Shown here: in pieces, positions 34,723 to 44,075 of the stretch
Numbering within the stretch: position 1 is the first letter of the stretch
Layout of the letters: each line of letters opens with the position of its first letter
Assembly (NCBI GenBank): GCA_050187415.1
Contig: JBFWXN010000013.1
Coordinates: forward strand, 1-64,000
From: Ga0077555 sp050187415
Lineage (GTDB): Bacteria; Pseudomonadota; Alphaproteobacteria; Rhizobiales; Hyphomicrobiaceae
Direction of reading: 5' to 3'
DNA length: 64,000 nt
Position numbers and translations under genes: made by a program
The notes under the pieces: model-generated
What the model was told of the DNA's origin: nothing
What the model saw: the letters and a program-made list of their open reading frames with translations, nothing else
Database searches by the model: none

Positions 34723-34752
34723 GTTATGCGGGAGACGGGCTGGTCGTGTCAA
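34723..34752 (-). promoter_or_regulatory. Predicted sigma-70 promoter of the argC leader
   Basis: On the minus strand, TTGACA (34752-34747) is a perfect -35 hexamer and CATAAC (34728-34723) a plausible -10, with an 18-bp spacer. Eight bases separate the -10 from the leader ATG, placing the transcript start at or just before it. Confidence 0.6.
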
Positions 34753-34893
34753 TCGGATTTGACGGATGTCGAGTCGCGCCGGGCAACCCACGGGCTTCCC
34801 GGGGAGGGCGCGCGCGGGTTGCACGAGGCTCGCGCGGTGCGCCAACATGGCGTATGAGAGGCGCCTTTCGCGCCGACAGCCGGAGCTCGCCCC

Positions 34894-35805
34894 ATGGCAG
34901 ACGACATTCCGTTCCGCAAAGAAATGACGTTCGAGTATGGCGTCGCGAGCCAGCTCTATCCGGGCGTGCAGCGCATCGTCGCCAATAATCCGGGACCGTT
35001 TACGTTCAAGGGAACGAACACGTATCTGCTCGGCGAGGGCCGCGACGTGGCCTTGCTCGATCCGGGCCCGGATGATGACGCGCATCTGGCGGCCATCATG
35101 GGCGCCCTCGACGGGCGGCTGATCACGAGCATTATCATCACGCACACCCACCGCGATCATGTCGACGGGCTACCGCGCCTGAAGGCCGAGACGGGAGCGG
35201 CGGTGTTCGGCTACGGGCGCAAGGCACGCAATCCGGGGCAGGCGGTCAAAAGCCCGTCTGGCGGGGAGTCGAACGACGAGGACTTCGTGCCGGATGTCGC
35301 GCTGACGGACGGTAGCCGCTTCGAAGGCGACGGCTACTCTTTGACTGCTGTCTTCACGCCCGGCCACGCGCCGGATCATCTCTGCTTTGCCATCGATGGC
35401 ACCGGCATCTTGCTCTCCGGCGACCACGTCATGGGCTGGAATACCTCGGTGGTGGCGCCGCCCGAGGGCAACATGGTCGCCTACATGAACTCGCTCGACA
35501 AGCTCATGCAGCGCCAGGATGCGGTGTTCCTGCCGGGCCACGGCGGACGCATCGAACAGCCGCAGCGTGTGGTGAAGGCGTTCATCATGCATCGCCGCAT
35601 GCGCGAGCAGGCCATTCTCGACTGCATCAGGAACGGCGCGACGTCGGTCCCCGAAGTCGTGGCGGTCGTCTATCGCGGGCTCGATACGAGACTGGTACGC
35701 GCTGCGTCACTCTCTATCGCGGCTCACGTCGAGAGCCTCGTCGAGCGCGGGCTTGTGACGTCGTCCGGGACTGGTGCGCAACCGGGTCTCCTTTCCCCCG
35801 TCTAG
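34894..35805 (+). CDS. MBL-fold hydrolase, LACTB2-like
   Basis: A 303-residue protein with NPGPFTFKGTNTYLLGEG, the metal motif THTHRDHVDGL (HxHxDH), FTPGHAPDHLCF, LSGDHVMGW and PGHGGRIE. The C-terminal 60 residues form a winged-helix-like region (MHRRMREQAILDCIRNG), as in LACTB2 and related nucleases or thioesterases. Divergent from the argC leader. Its last 92 bp overlap the 3' end of the opposing DUF1499 gene. Substrate not known. Confidence 0.87.
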   Translation: MADDIPFRKEMTFEYGVASQLYPGVQRIVANNPGPFTFKGTNTYLLGEGRDVALLDPGPDDDAHLAAIMGALDGRLITSIIITHTHRDHVDGLPRLKAETGAAVFGYGRKARNPGQAVKSPSGGESNDEDFVPDVALTDGSRFEGDGYSLTAVFTPGHAPDHLCFAIDGTGILLSGDHVMGWNTSVVAPPEGNMVAYMNSLDKLMQRQDAVFLPGHGGRIEQPQRVVKAFIMHRRMREQAILDCIRNGATSVPEVVAVVYRGLDTRLVRAASLSIAAHVESLVERGLVTSSGTGAQPGLLSPV

Positions 35806-36619
35806 GAACGGCTTTGTCCCGACGCCCGCGCCGGCGCCGACCGTCCGTGCCGGTCAGCGTCTCTTCGAGACGCAACTTGAGCTCGTTGAAAAGGCTGGTG
35901 ATCCTCTTCGCGTTGCGGCCGAAATCGTGTTTGCCATAGCGCGAGGCCGAGCGGACATCGATGCGCGTTTCGCGTGCGTCTCCCAGCACGCGGACGACGA
36001 TGTCGTCGTAAAAGCCGAGAATGAGCGTTCTGTCGACGGCCTCGATGTAGCCCGGCTGTCCGGCCGTCGGTGGCGTTTCGCTCGCGATCTGCCAGTGCAG
36101 GCGCCGGACCGTGTCGCCGAGCACGTCCCAGGTGTCGGCAACGGAGCGAGGCACGATCACGGGGCGGACGTCGGGATAGGCCGCGAGCTGGAGCTTGGCC
36201 ACCTCTGCGCCGCCGTATCCGGCCCCATTGGCGAGCCCGGTCCGCCGCGCGGCAAGCGCGACGAATGACGGCGGCGCGGCGGTGTCGGTGGTGATGTCGT
36301 GGATCGCGGGCATGCTGCGGGAAATCGGAATGAGACCGGCCGGCCAGGCGAGGAGGCCGAGACCGACGACGAGACCGGCCGTGGCGCTGAGCGCGCCGAG
36401 GCGCCCGTCGCGCCAGATGGCGACGAACGAGGCGAGGGCCAGCAGCACGGCGATCGCGGCGCCCACGAGCGCCATCAGAAATATGCTCAGTGCGACAGGC
36501 GTCGGCAGGGAGAGCAGCCTGTGCAGGACGATTGCGGCCACGACAAGCTGCAGACTGAACACGGCGATGATGCGCGAGAAGCGCGCGAGTGGGCTCCGGA
36601 ACGTGGGGGCGTCTTGCAT
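35714..36619 (-). CDS. DUF1499 membrane protein
   Basis: The ATG at 36619 (MQDAPTFRSPLARFSRI) gives 301 residues. Three membrane segments occupy about 15-125 (IIAVFSLQLVVAAIVL, VALSIFLMALVGAAIAVLL, AGLVVGLGLLAWPAG). A soluble DUF1499 domain follows (VADTWDVLGDTVRRLHWQI, GYIEAVDRTLILGFYDDIVVRV, SRYGKHDFGRNAKRI). The last 45 residues are almost all Arg/Lys/Gly and lie in the region overlapping the convergent MBL gene. Function unknown; alphaproteobacterial DUF1499 proteins of this shape are common. Confidence 0.82.
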   Translation of the reverse strand: MQDAPTFRSPLARFSRIIAVFSLQLVVAAIVLHRLLSLPTPVALSIFLMALVGAAIAVLLALASFVAIWRDGRLGALSATAGLVVGLGLLAWPAGLIPISRSMPAIHDITTDTAAPPSFVALAARRTGLANGAGYGGAEVAKLQLAAYPDVRPVIVPRSVADTWDVLGDTVRRLHWQIASETPPTAGQPGYIEAVDRTLILGFYDDIVVRVLGDARETRIDVRSASRYGKHDFGRNAKRITSLFNELKLRLEETLTGTDGRRRRGRRDKAVPRRGKGDPVAHQSRTTSQARARRGSRREPR

Positions 36620-36743
36620 CGTGCCTCGTTCGAACGGGTGGCCGCCGCAGAGACGCTCACAGTTGTGCAGACCAATTAAACCGTGCCGCCCCGGTTGCGA
36701 CGACCTATAATGCATCGATACGGCAAATGACAGGTCGGCCGCC

Positions 36744-38126
36744 ATGACTGCGCTCACCAATTTCGCCGCACGCGACGTCGAAGCGTTGCTGCATCCGATT
36801 ACAAATCTCGCCAGCCACAGGACGAGCGGCCCCTTGGTGGTTGATCGGGCGGAAGGAATCTACGTCTGGGATGCCGCCGGCAAGCGCTACATCGAGGGAC
36901 TGGCGGGCCTCTGGTGCACCGGGCTGGGCTACGGCAATACCGAATTGGTCGATGTCGCGCGCGATCAGATGCAGAAACTGTCGTTCTCGCACCTGTTCGG
37001 CGGACGCAGCCACGAGCCGGCGATTCAACTCTCCGAGAAGCTGAAGGAGATGGTCCCCGCGCCGGCCTCGAAGATCTTTTTCACCAGCTCCGGAAGCGAG
37101 GCGAACGATACCCAGATCAAGCTCGCCTGGTACTATAACAATGCTCGGGGCAAGCCGAAGAAGAAGAAGATCATCAGCCGGCAGCGGGCCTATCACGGCA
37201 CGACGATCGCGACCGCGAGCCTGACGGGTTTGCCGGTCTTTCACGCCGATTTCGACTTGCCGATGGCGCGCGTTCTCCACGCGGCTGCGCCGCATTTCTA
37301 TCGCAGCGGCGCACCGGGTGAGACGGAGGACGACTTTGCGGACCGCATGGCGCGCGATCTCGAGGAGCTGATTCTTGCCGAAGGCCCCGAAACGGTGGCG
37401 GCCTTCATCGCCGAGCCGGTGATGGGCGCGGGCGGCGTGATCGTGCCGCCCAGGGGCTATTTCCCGAAGATGCAGGCGGTGCTCAGCCGCTATGACGTCC
37501 TGATGATCGCGGACGAGGTGATCTGCGGCTTCGGGCGCACCGGCAAGATGTTCGGCAGCGAGACGCTCGACATCAGGCCCGACAGCATCACCATGGCGAA
37601 GGCCCTGACGTCGGCCTATATGCCGCTTGGCGCCGTGACGGTGTCCGAGCCGGTCTACCAGGCGCTGGTCGACGAGAGCGCGAAGCTCGGTGTTTTCGCC
37701 CACGGGTTCACCTACTCGGGCCACCCTGTGGCCGCGGCCGTGGCCGTGAAGACGCTCGAGATCTATGAGCGCATCGACATTGTCGGCCGCGTGCAAAAGG
37801 TTGCGACGACGTTCAAGACGCGCCTCGACAAGCTTCAGGACCATCCGCTGGTTGGCGAAGCCCGGGGCGTGGGGCTGATCGCCGGCGTCGAGTTGGTGCG
37901 CGACAAGGATACCCGCGCGCCGTTCGATCTCAAGAAGGGGGTGGGCGCGAAAGTCGCTGCGTTCGCGCAGGACGAAGGGCTGATTTGCCGGTCGGTCGCC
38001 GGCGACACCATTGCGCTTTGTCCGCCGCTCGTCATTCGCGACGATGAGGTCCACGCGATGTTCGACTGCCTCGACAGGGCCCTCGATCGGGGCGTCGACT
38101 GGGCCAGGGCGGAACGGCTTATCTGA
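36744..38126 (+). CDS. Class III PLP aminotransferase (omega-amino acid:pyruvate type)
   Basis: A 460-residue fold-type I enzyme: FFTSSGSEANDTQIKLAWYY (cofactor phosphate loop), RAYHGTTIATASLTGL, LMIADEVICGFGRTG (PLP Asp) and ITMAKALTSAYMPLGAV with the Schiff-base Lys. Sequence layout suits omega-amino-acid or putrescine:pyruvate transaminases. The cognate dehydrogenase is not adjacent. The promoter region is the 124 bp divergent from the DUF1499 gene. Confidence 0.9.
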   Translation: MTALTNFAARDVEALLHPITNLASHRTSGPLVVDRAEGIYVWDAAGKRYIEGLAGLWCTGLGYGNTELVDVARDQMQKLSFSHLFGGRSHEPAIQLSEKLKEMVPAPASKIFFTSSGSEANDTQIKLAWYYNNARGKPKKKKIISRQRAYHGTTIATASLTGLPVFHADFDLPMARVLHAAAPHFYRSGAPGETEDDFADRMARDLEELILAEGPETVAAFIAEPVMGAGGVIVPPRGYFPKMQAVLSRYDVLMIADEVICGFGRTGKMFGSETLDIRPDSITMAKALTSAYMPLGAVTVSEPVYQALVDESAKLGVFAHGFTYSGHPVAAAVAVKTLEIYERIDIVGRVQKVATTFKTRLDKLQDHPLVGEARGVGLIAGVELVRDKDTRAPFDLKKGVGAKVAAFAQDEGLICRSVAGDTIALCPPLVIRDDEVHAMFDCLDRALDRGVDWARAERLI

Positions 38127-38202
38127 GACGGACGAGGCGTGAGCCGACGTTATCGCCGTCCGCGCCGCGCTTAGTGAGGCGGCGCAGCCGGCCTGCAGTG
38201 CG

Positions 38203-38655
38203 TCAGATCTTGTAGCCCTGACGCGCGAACAGCTTCCACGATCCGCCTTCTTTCACCCAGACCGTCGTTATGCCGATCTTGATGTTGTCGACTTTGCCGC
38301 CGCCGCGGTCGATCTCGGCAGCGAACGTGTGCCGTGCGATGGCGTTGTCGCCCGCGACGATGTTCTGGTGGTCGGCAAGCGTCAGGCTCTTGTAGGTGTT
38401 CTTGCCGCTCGTGTAGGCCGCGACGTACTGAGCTTTCGTCTCGACCTTTCCGCTCGAGTGGCAATAGGCGAGCTTGTCGTGGGCAAGCTCCTCGAGTTTC
38501 GCCTTGTCAGCCTTGACGATGGCCACGCGAAGGGCCTCGACCGCCGCGGCGACCTCAGCGTCGCCGCCGGCCTGGGCCACGGCTATGGACCCGGCCGACG
38601 ATACCAACATCGCCGCACTTCCTGCGAGGGCGATCTCGCGCCGTGTGAGATGCAT
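38203..38655 (-). CDS. Exported NTF2-like (DUF4440/SnoaL) protein
   Basis: From the ATG at 38655: MHLTRREIALAGSAAMLVSSAGSIAVAQA is a signal peptide (Tat-like RRE before the hydrophobic run). The NTF2 cone follows: EVAAAVEALRVAIVKADKAKLEELAHDKLAYCHSSG, then AGDNAIARHTF and ITTVWVKEGGSWKLFARQGYKI. 150 residues. Such proteins bind or isomerise small molecules; ligand unknown. The open frame upstream of 38655 is not coding by appearance. Confidence 0.82.
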   Translation of the reverse strand: MHLTRREIALAGSAAMLVSSAGSIAVAQAGGDAEVAAAVEALRVAIVKADKAKLEELAHDKLAYCHSSGKVETKAQYVAAYTSGKNTYKSLTLADHQNIVAGDNAIARHTFAAEIDRGGGKVDNIKIGITTVWVKEGGSWKLFARQGYKI

Positions 38656-38831
38656 GGGCTTCCTCCTAGGGATCCCCGCGGTTTCTCCGCGAGGTGCGGC
38701 AAGGCTACGCCTGAGATTGGAGCATCGGCAAGGCGGCGGTCGTCGGCAACAGGGGTGGACCTGGCGGCGGAGCGATGGCACGCTTCTGATCCAAGCATAG
38801 ATCAGTCAATTCCGACATGGAGGTTGCGCCC

Positions 38832-39881
38832 ATGAGTGCCAATTCGTCTGCGACCGCCTACGGCCGCATTTCGGCGCCCCGCAAGGAGTGGCTCGATCGC
38901 GCGCCGGTCGAGGCTGTCATCGAGCCCGAGTTGGCGATCATCGATACGCATCATCACGTGTGGGAGACGCCGGGACGCGGTCGCTACATGCTGGACGAGC
39001 TCCATGCCGACCTGGGCAGCGGGCACAACGTCGTCGCCACCGTTTTCATAGACTGCCATTTCAGCTACCGCCCGGATGGCCCGGAGGAAATGAAGGCCGT
39101 CGGCGAGGTCGAGACGGTCGCAAGGCTCGCCGAGGAGAGTGACCGACGCTTCCCGGGCAAGGCGCGTGTCGCGCAGGGGATTGTCGGAAATGCGGATCTG
39201 ACGCTCGGCGCGCGCGTGGAACCTGTTCTGGCCGCGATGGTCGAGGCAGGAGGCGGGCGCTTCAGGGGGGTGCGGAACTCGGCCGGCTGGCACGAGGACC
39301 CCGTGATCGGCAACAATCACCAGGGCTTCGGCCGAAACCACTACGCGCGCGAAGATTTTCGCGACGGCCTTCGGCGCATGAGCCGTATGGGTCTTTCCCT
39401 TGATGGGCTGGTCTACCACAATCAGCACCAGGATCTGCTCGATCTGGCGCGGGCGGTGCCCGAAGCCAACATCGTCATGAATCACACAGGCATGCCGCTC
39501 GGCTATGGCCCCTACACCGGTAAGCTCGACGAGGTGGCGAAGGAGTGGCGCCGCCTTCTGCCGGAGATCGCCAAGTGCCCCAACGTTTCCATGAAGCTCG
39601 GCGGCATGATGATGCGGCTCGCCGCCTACGACTATAACGCGATCGAGGCACCTCCGTCGTCCGAGGAACTGGCGCGGCACTGGCGACCCTGGATCGAACC
39701 GGCGATCGAAATGTTCGGCGCGAGCCGCTGCCAGTTCGAGAGCAATTTCCCGGTCGACAAGATGGGGATCGGCTACAAGGCGCTCTACAACGCGTTCAAG
39801 CGGATCGCTTCGGGCTGCTCGGCCGATGAAAAGGCAGACCTCTTCGCCGGCACGGCGCGGCGGGTGTATCGCCTGGGCTGA
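38832..39881 (+). CDS. Amidohydrolase-family (amidohydrolase_2) hydrolase
   Basis: The ATG at 38832 has GGAGG 9 bp upstream; 349 residues. TIM-barrel metal-dependent hydrolase with AIIDTHHHVWE (HxH) on strand 1, GVRNSAGWHEDP, VYHNQHQDLLDLA, IVMNHTGMP and RCQFESNFPVDK (late Asp region). Relatives include lactonases and decarboxylases acting on carboxylated substrates. It is single, upstream of trmFO. Exact substrate unknown. Confidence 0.85.
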   Translation: MSANSSATAYGRISAPRKEWLDRAPVEAVIEPELAIIDTHHHVWETPGRGRYMLDELHADLGSGHNVVATVFIDCHFSYRPDGPEEMKAVGEVETVARLAEESDRRFPGKARVAQGIVGNADLTLGARVEPVLAAMVEAGGGRFRGVRNSAGWHEDPVIGNNHQGFGRNHYAREDFRDGLRRMSRMGLSLDGLVYHNQHQDLLDLARAVPEANIVMNHTGMPLGYGPYTGKLDEVAKEWRRLLPEIAKCPNVSMKLGGMMMRLAAYDYNAIEAPPSSEELARHWRPWIEPAIEMFGASRCQFESNFPVDKMGIGYKALYNAFKRIASGCSADEKADLFAGTARRVYRLG

Positions 39882-39932
39882 GGTGGCTCATTCGGGCTCG
39901 ACCGGCTCTGCGATCCCGCCTAAACCACTGGC

Positions 39933-41351
39933 ATGACGAACCCTATTCACATCGTTGGGGGCGGCCTCGCCGGCTCGGAGGCGGCGTGGCAGGCGGCCCG
40001 AGCCGGGGTGCCGGTGGTGCTGCACGAGATGCGCCCGGAGGTTCGAACCGAGGCGCACCAGACGGACGGTCTCGCCGAGCTGGTGTGCTCCAACTCGTTC
40101 CGGTCCGACGATTGGGCGGCGAATGCCGTGGGGCTGCTGCACGAGGAGATGCGCCGCATGGGATCGTTGATCCTGGCGGCAGCGGATCGCCACAAGCTGC
40201 CCGCGGGCGGAGCGCTCGCCGTCGACCGGGACGGCTTCTCGGCCGAGGTGACGCGTTCTCTCGTCGAGCATCCCCTTGTTTCGATCGAACGGGGCGAAGT
40301 CCGCGGACTGCCGCCGGAAGCGTGGGACAGCGCGATCATCGCGACCGGACCATTGACATCGGCGCCCCTGGCGAAGGCTATCGCGAGGCTCACGGGCGAG
40401 GAGGAACTGGCCTTCTTCGACGCCATTGCGCCGATCGTGCATCTCGAGTCGATCGATCTCGACGTAGCCTGGAAGCAGTCGCGCTACGACAAGCCGGGAC
40501 CGGGTGGTACGGGCGCCGATTATCTCAACTGTCCGATGACGCGAGAGCAGTACGAGGCCTTTATCGACGCCTTGCTCGCCGGCGACAAAACCGAGTTCAA
40601 GGAGTGGGAGGGCACTCCTTATTTCGACGGCTGCCTGCCGATCGAGGTGATGGCGGAGCGCGGACGCGAGACGCTGCGCTTCGGGCCGATGAAGCCGGTC
40701 GGCCTTGCTGACGCGAGATCCGGCGTGAGACCGTGGGCGGTGGTGCAGCTTCGGCAGGACAACGCACTCGGAACGCTTTGGAACATGGTCGGCTTCCAGA
40801 CGAAGCTGCGGCATGGCGAGCAAAAGCGCATCTTCCGCATGATCCCTGGGCTCGAGACGGCGGAGTTTGCGCGGCTCGGCGGACTGCATCGCAACACGTT
40901 CCTGAATAGCCCGAAGCTGCTCGACGGCGTCTTGCGGCTCAAGGCGATGCCACGACTGCGTTTCGCGGGCCAGCTCACGGGCGTCGAAGGTTACGTGGAA
41001 AGTGCGGCGATCGGATTGTTAGCCGGTCGGTTTGCTTCCGCCGAGCGGCTGGGCGCCGCGTTGGCGCCGCCACCCGCGACGACGGCGCTCGGGGCTCTTC
41101 TGGCCCACATTACCGGCGGTCATTTGGCCGGCAACGACGGTGGTGGCGCGCGCTCGTTCCAGCCGATGAACGTCAATTTCGGCCTGTTTCCGCCGATCGA
41201 TATACCGGCTCGGGATCCCGAAGGCCGGCGCATCAAGGGCAAGGACAAGGCGGCCATCAAGAGACGGGCGACGGCGGAACGGGCGCTCGATGATCTGGCG
41301 AGCTGGGTCGGCGCCGGTTCCATGAACATGGAAGAGAAGAGGACAGCATGA
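39933..41351 (+). CDS. trmFO: TrmFO tRNA (uracil-54-C5) methyltransferase, folate/FAD-dependent
   Basis: A 472-residue flavoprotein that methylates U54 of tRNA using methylene-THF and FADH2. The N-terminus is PIHIVGGGLAGSEAAWQAARAG (FAD), then LHEMRPEVRTEAHQTDGLAELVCSNSFRSDD, the GidA-like signature with its conserved Cys. GYVESAAIGLLAGRF and SFQPMNVNFGLFPPI close the family pattern. The stop overlaps the start of the next gene by 4 bp. Typical length for the family. Confidence 0.95.
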   Translation: MTNPIHIVGGGLAGSEAAWQAARAGVPVVLHEMRPEVRTEAHQTDGLAELVCSNSFRSDDWAANAVGLLHEEMRRMGSLILAAADRHKLPAGGALAVDRDGFSAEVTRSLVEHPLVSIERGEVRGLPPEAWDSAIIATGPLTSAPLAKAIARLTGEEELAFFDAIAPIVHLESIDLDVAWKQSRYDKPGPGGTGADYLNCPMTREQYEAFIDALLAGDKTEFKEWEGTPYFDGCLPIEVMAERGRETLRFGPMKPVGLADARSGVRPWAVVQLRQDNALGTLWNMVGFQTKLRHGEQKRIFRMIPGLETAEFARLGGLHRNTFLNSPKLLDGVLRLKAMPRLRFAGQLTGVEGYVESAAIGLLAGRFASAERLGAALAPPPATTALGALLAHITGGHLAGNDGGGARSFQPMNVNFGLFPPIDIPARDPEGRRIKGKDKAAIKRRATAERALDDLASWVGAGSMNMEEKRTA

Positions 41352-42355
41352 GAGCGTGGCAGATCGTGTCAGACGGCGGCATCGAGGCGCTGCAACTCAA
41401 CGAGACCAGGGCGCGTGCTCCCGGCGTCGGGGAAGTGGCGGTGCGCATGCACGCCAACTCGATCAACTATCGCGATTTCCTGACGGTTACCGATCCGGTG
41501 TCGCGCAAGTTGCCATACCCGCGCGTGCCGAATTCGGACGGGGCGGGCGAGGTGATCGCGGTCGGTCCCGGCGTTTCGGAGGTCAAGGTCGGCGATCGGG
41601 TCGCCTCGTGCTTCTTCCAGCGCTGGACGGATGGGTCGTGCTCGGCGGAGGCGATGGCCAGCGCGCTGGGCGGCGCGGTCGATGGCGTACTTGCCGAGGA
41701 GGCGATACTGCGCGCGGACGGCGTGGTGCCGATGCCGAAGCATCTCTCCTTCGCAGAGGCGGCGACGCTGCCGTGCGCCGGGCTCACGGCCTGGAACGCC
41801 ATCGTCAAAACCGGACAGACGAAGGCTGGTGACTGGGTGCTCCTGCTGGGCACCGGCGGTGTCTCGATCTTCGCGTTGCAGTTTGCGCACATGATGGGCG
41901 CGCGAACGATCGTGACCTCCTCGTCCGACGACAAGCTGGAGACGGCGCGTTCGCTTGGTGCGACGGTTACGGTGAATTATCGGCGACACCCGAGCTGGGA
42001 AGAGGCGGTTCTGGAGGCGACCCAGGGCCGCGGTGTCGATCTCGCCGTCGAGGTGACGGGCGCAAAGAACTTGCCGAAGACGATCAATGCAACGCGGATC
42101 GCCGGGCGGATCGCCCTCATCGGCGCAATGCACGGCGGTGCCATCGATCCAGCCCAGTTCATGCGTCGGTCGATCCGGATACAAGGCATCTATGTCGGCT
42201 CGCGCCGGATGTTTCTCGACATGATCCGCGCAGTCGAAGCCCAAAATCTGAAGCCGGTCATCGATACGAGCTTCCGGTTCGAGCAGGCGCGCGAGGCCTA
42301 CCGCCACATGGAAGGCCAGGGTCATCTCGGCAAGATCGTGATCGAGATGTCATAA
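41348..42355 (+). CDS. MDR-family NAD(P)-dependent alcohol dehydrogenase / quinone oxidoreductase
   Basis: A 335-residue medium-chain dehydrogenase/reductase: NSINYRDFLTV, PRVPNSDGAGEVIAVGPGV, GDRVASCF, CAGLTAWNAI and VLLLGTGGVSIFALQFAHMMGA (Rossmann). The canonical GHE zinc residues are absent (NSDGAG in their place), so it is more like the zinc-free quinone-reductase branch. ATGA overlap with trmFO suggests coupled translation, though no functional link is obvious. Confidence 0.87.
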   Translation: MRAWQIVSDGGIEALQLNETRARAPGVGEVAVRMHANSINYRDFLTVTDPVSRKLPYPRVPNSDGAGEVIAVGPGVSEVKVGDRVASCFFQRWTDGSCSAEAMASALGGAVDGVLAEEAILRADGVVPMPKHLSFAEAATLPCAGLTAWNAIVKTGQTKAGDWVLLLGTGGVSIFALQFAHMMGARTIVTSSSDDKLETARSLGATVTVNYRRHPSWEEAVLEATQGRGVDLAVEVTGAKNLPKTINATRIAGRIALIGAMHGGAIDPAQFMRRSIRIQGIYVGSRRMFLDMIRAVEAQNLKPVIDTSFRFEQAREAYRHMEGQGHLGKIVIEMS

Positions 42356-42425
42356 CGCGGCCTGACGCACGCGCCGGCGAGGCGCGCGCCCATCTCGGTC
42401 GGACTCGGGCTCGGTCACCTCCGGC

Positions 42426-44075
42426 TCAGTCGTATTCGCGGCTCAGATCCAGGATCGCGCTTGTTTCGAGCGCGCGGGGATTGCCGCGTCCGACGCGCTT
42501 GGCCATGGCCAGCGCCCAAGGTGCGACGGCGACGAGTTCCTCCATGATGGGCGGGGGAAGATCGAGCCCGACGGCAGCGGCGGCACTCTCGGCGCGCCTG
42601 CGCACGGCGGGCTCGACGGCTGATGTATCGGGTCTCCACGGTTTGGGGTCGAGAACGGCCGGAGCTGCGCCGGGCGTCAGCTTCGGGTGCCGGGACGTCA
42701 GGCCCATGGCCTTCTCGAAGGCATGGCCGGCACGCAGCACGCGGGCATCGTCGAACGGCCGGCCGGCGATCTGCATCGAAAGCGGCAGCCCGGCCGCATT
42801 GAACCCGCAGAGCACCGCGAGCGCCGGCCCACCCGAGCAGTTGAACGGCGAGGTGTGGTTGCCCTTCTGCCAGAAGGAGAGCGGCGAATGCTTATCGAGG
42901 CGTGGCGCGGCGGATGTGTTTGCCGTGACGAGCAGATCGAAACGGCGATAGATGGGGCGCATCTCGTCGAGGATGCGGCGGCGCTCGCGGCTGGCGCTGA
43001 CATAGTCCTCCGACGTGAACAGGCAGGCGGCGAGGGCACGTGCGCGAAAGTCCTGGCCGAACGCCTCGGGGCGCGCGATCAACTGGTCGAGATGCAGCGC
43101 GAATAACTCGCTTTCCGCCATCACGATCTTGACGTCGGAATAGTATTGCAGAGGCCGAAGCGTGACGTCCTCGATCGTCGCGCCCAGGTCGCGCAGCACC
43201 TGGATGGCCGTCTCCATGGCCGCGGAAAGCTCGGCGTTGGGGGCCAGGTCCGTTTCCCAGAAGTGGCGAATGACGCCGATGCGCAGGCCCTTGATGCCAT
43301 CGTAGATGCCGTCCGTGTAATCAGCGGCGCGATGCCTGGCCGAGGACGGATCGGCGGGATCGTAACCTGCGACCGCATTGAGAATGATGGCGCAGTCCTC
43401 GGAGGTTCGCGCCATCGGGCCGCAATGATCATAGCTGTAGGAATTTGGAATGACGCCGGCGCGGCTGACGAGACCGTACGTCGGCTTCAATCCGGCGATG
43501 CCGCAAAGTCCCGCGGGCCCGCGGATCGAGCCGCCCGTATCCGAGCCGAGGCTGACGGGCACGAGGCCGGCGGCGAGCGCGGCGCCGGAGCCCGAGGAGG
43601 AGCCGCCGGTGAAGTGTGCCGTATTCCACGGATTGCGGGCGGGCGGCCAGGGAAGATCGAAGGACGGACCACCGTGGGCGAACTCGTGGGTGGCGAGCTT
43701 GCCGGTGAGAACGGCGCCACCGGCCTTGAGACGGGCGACGGCGGTCGAGTCCGCGGTAGGGATGCGATCGATATTGGTGCGCGAATGGCCGGACGTGAGG
43801 ATCCCGGCCGTATCATAGATATCCTTGACGGCGAACGGCACGCCGTGGAGCGCCCCGCGCGAGGCACCACGCATGATCTCCGTCTCGGCGGCGCGTGCCG
43901 TCGCCATGGCCGTTTCGTTCGTGCGGGTGATGAACGCGTTGAGTTGCGGCTCGAGCGCGTCGGTGCGGGAGATGAGCGCGGCGGTGTACTCGACGGGAGA
44001 CAGCTTGCGCTCCCCAATCAATCGGGCGGCGGCGGCCAGGCTGAGATCGTGCAACGCGGTCGGTGTGTCGGGCAT
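42426..44075 (-). CDS. Amidase (amidase-signature family)
   Basis: A 549-residue enzyme with the Ser-cisSer-Lys triad in view: AVKDIYDTAG (Lys near 83), GGSSSGSGAALAAGLVPVSLGSDTGGSIRGPAG (split here only by its length; Ser-rich loop near 155-180) and LCGIAGLKPTYGLVSR. The C-terminus carries a family extension with FNAAGLPLSMQIAGRPFDD. It hydrolyses amides, nitrile-derived or aryl; the substrate is not fixed. Single gene, downstream of a short GC-rich spacer. Confidence 0.9.
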   Translation of the reverse strand: MPDTPTALHDLSLAAAARLIGERKLSPVEYTAALISRTDALEPQLNAFITRTNETAMATARAAETEIMRGASRGALHGVPFAVKDIYDTAGILTSGHSRTNIDRIPTADSTAVARLKAGGAVLTGKLATHEFAHGGPSFDLPWPPARNPWNTAHFTGGSSSGSGAALAAGLVPVSLGSDTGGSIRGPAGLCGIAGLKPTYGLVSRAGVIPNSYSYDHCGPMARTSEDCAIILNAVAGYDPADPSSARHRAADYTDGIYDGIKGLRIGVIRHFWETDLAPNAELSAAMETAIQVLRDLGATIEDVTLRPLQYYSDVKIVMAESELFALHLDQLIARPEAFGQDFRARALAACLFTSEDYVSASRERRRILDEMRPIYRRFDLLVTANTSAAPRLDKHSPLSFWQKGNHTSPFNCSGGPALAVLCGFNAAGLPLSMQIAGRPFDDARVLRAGHAFEKAMGLTSRHPKLTPGAAPAVLDPKPWRPDTSAVEPAVRRRAESAAAAVGLDLPPPIMEELVAVAPWALAMAKRVGRGNPRALETSAILDLSREYD

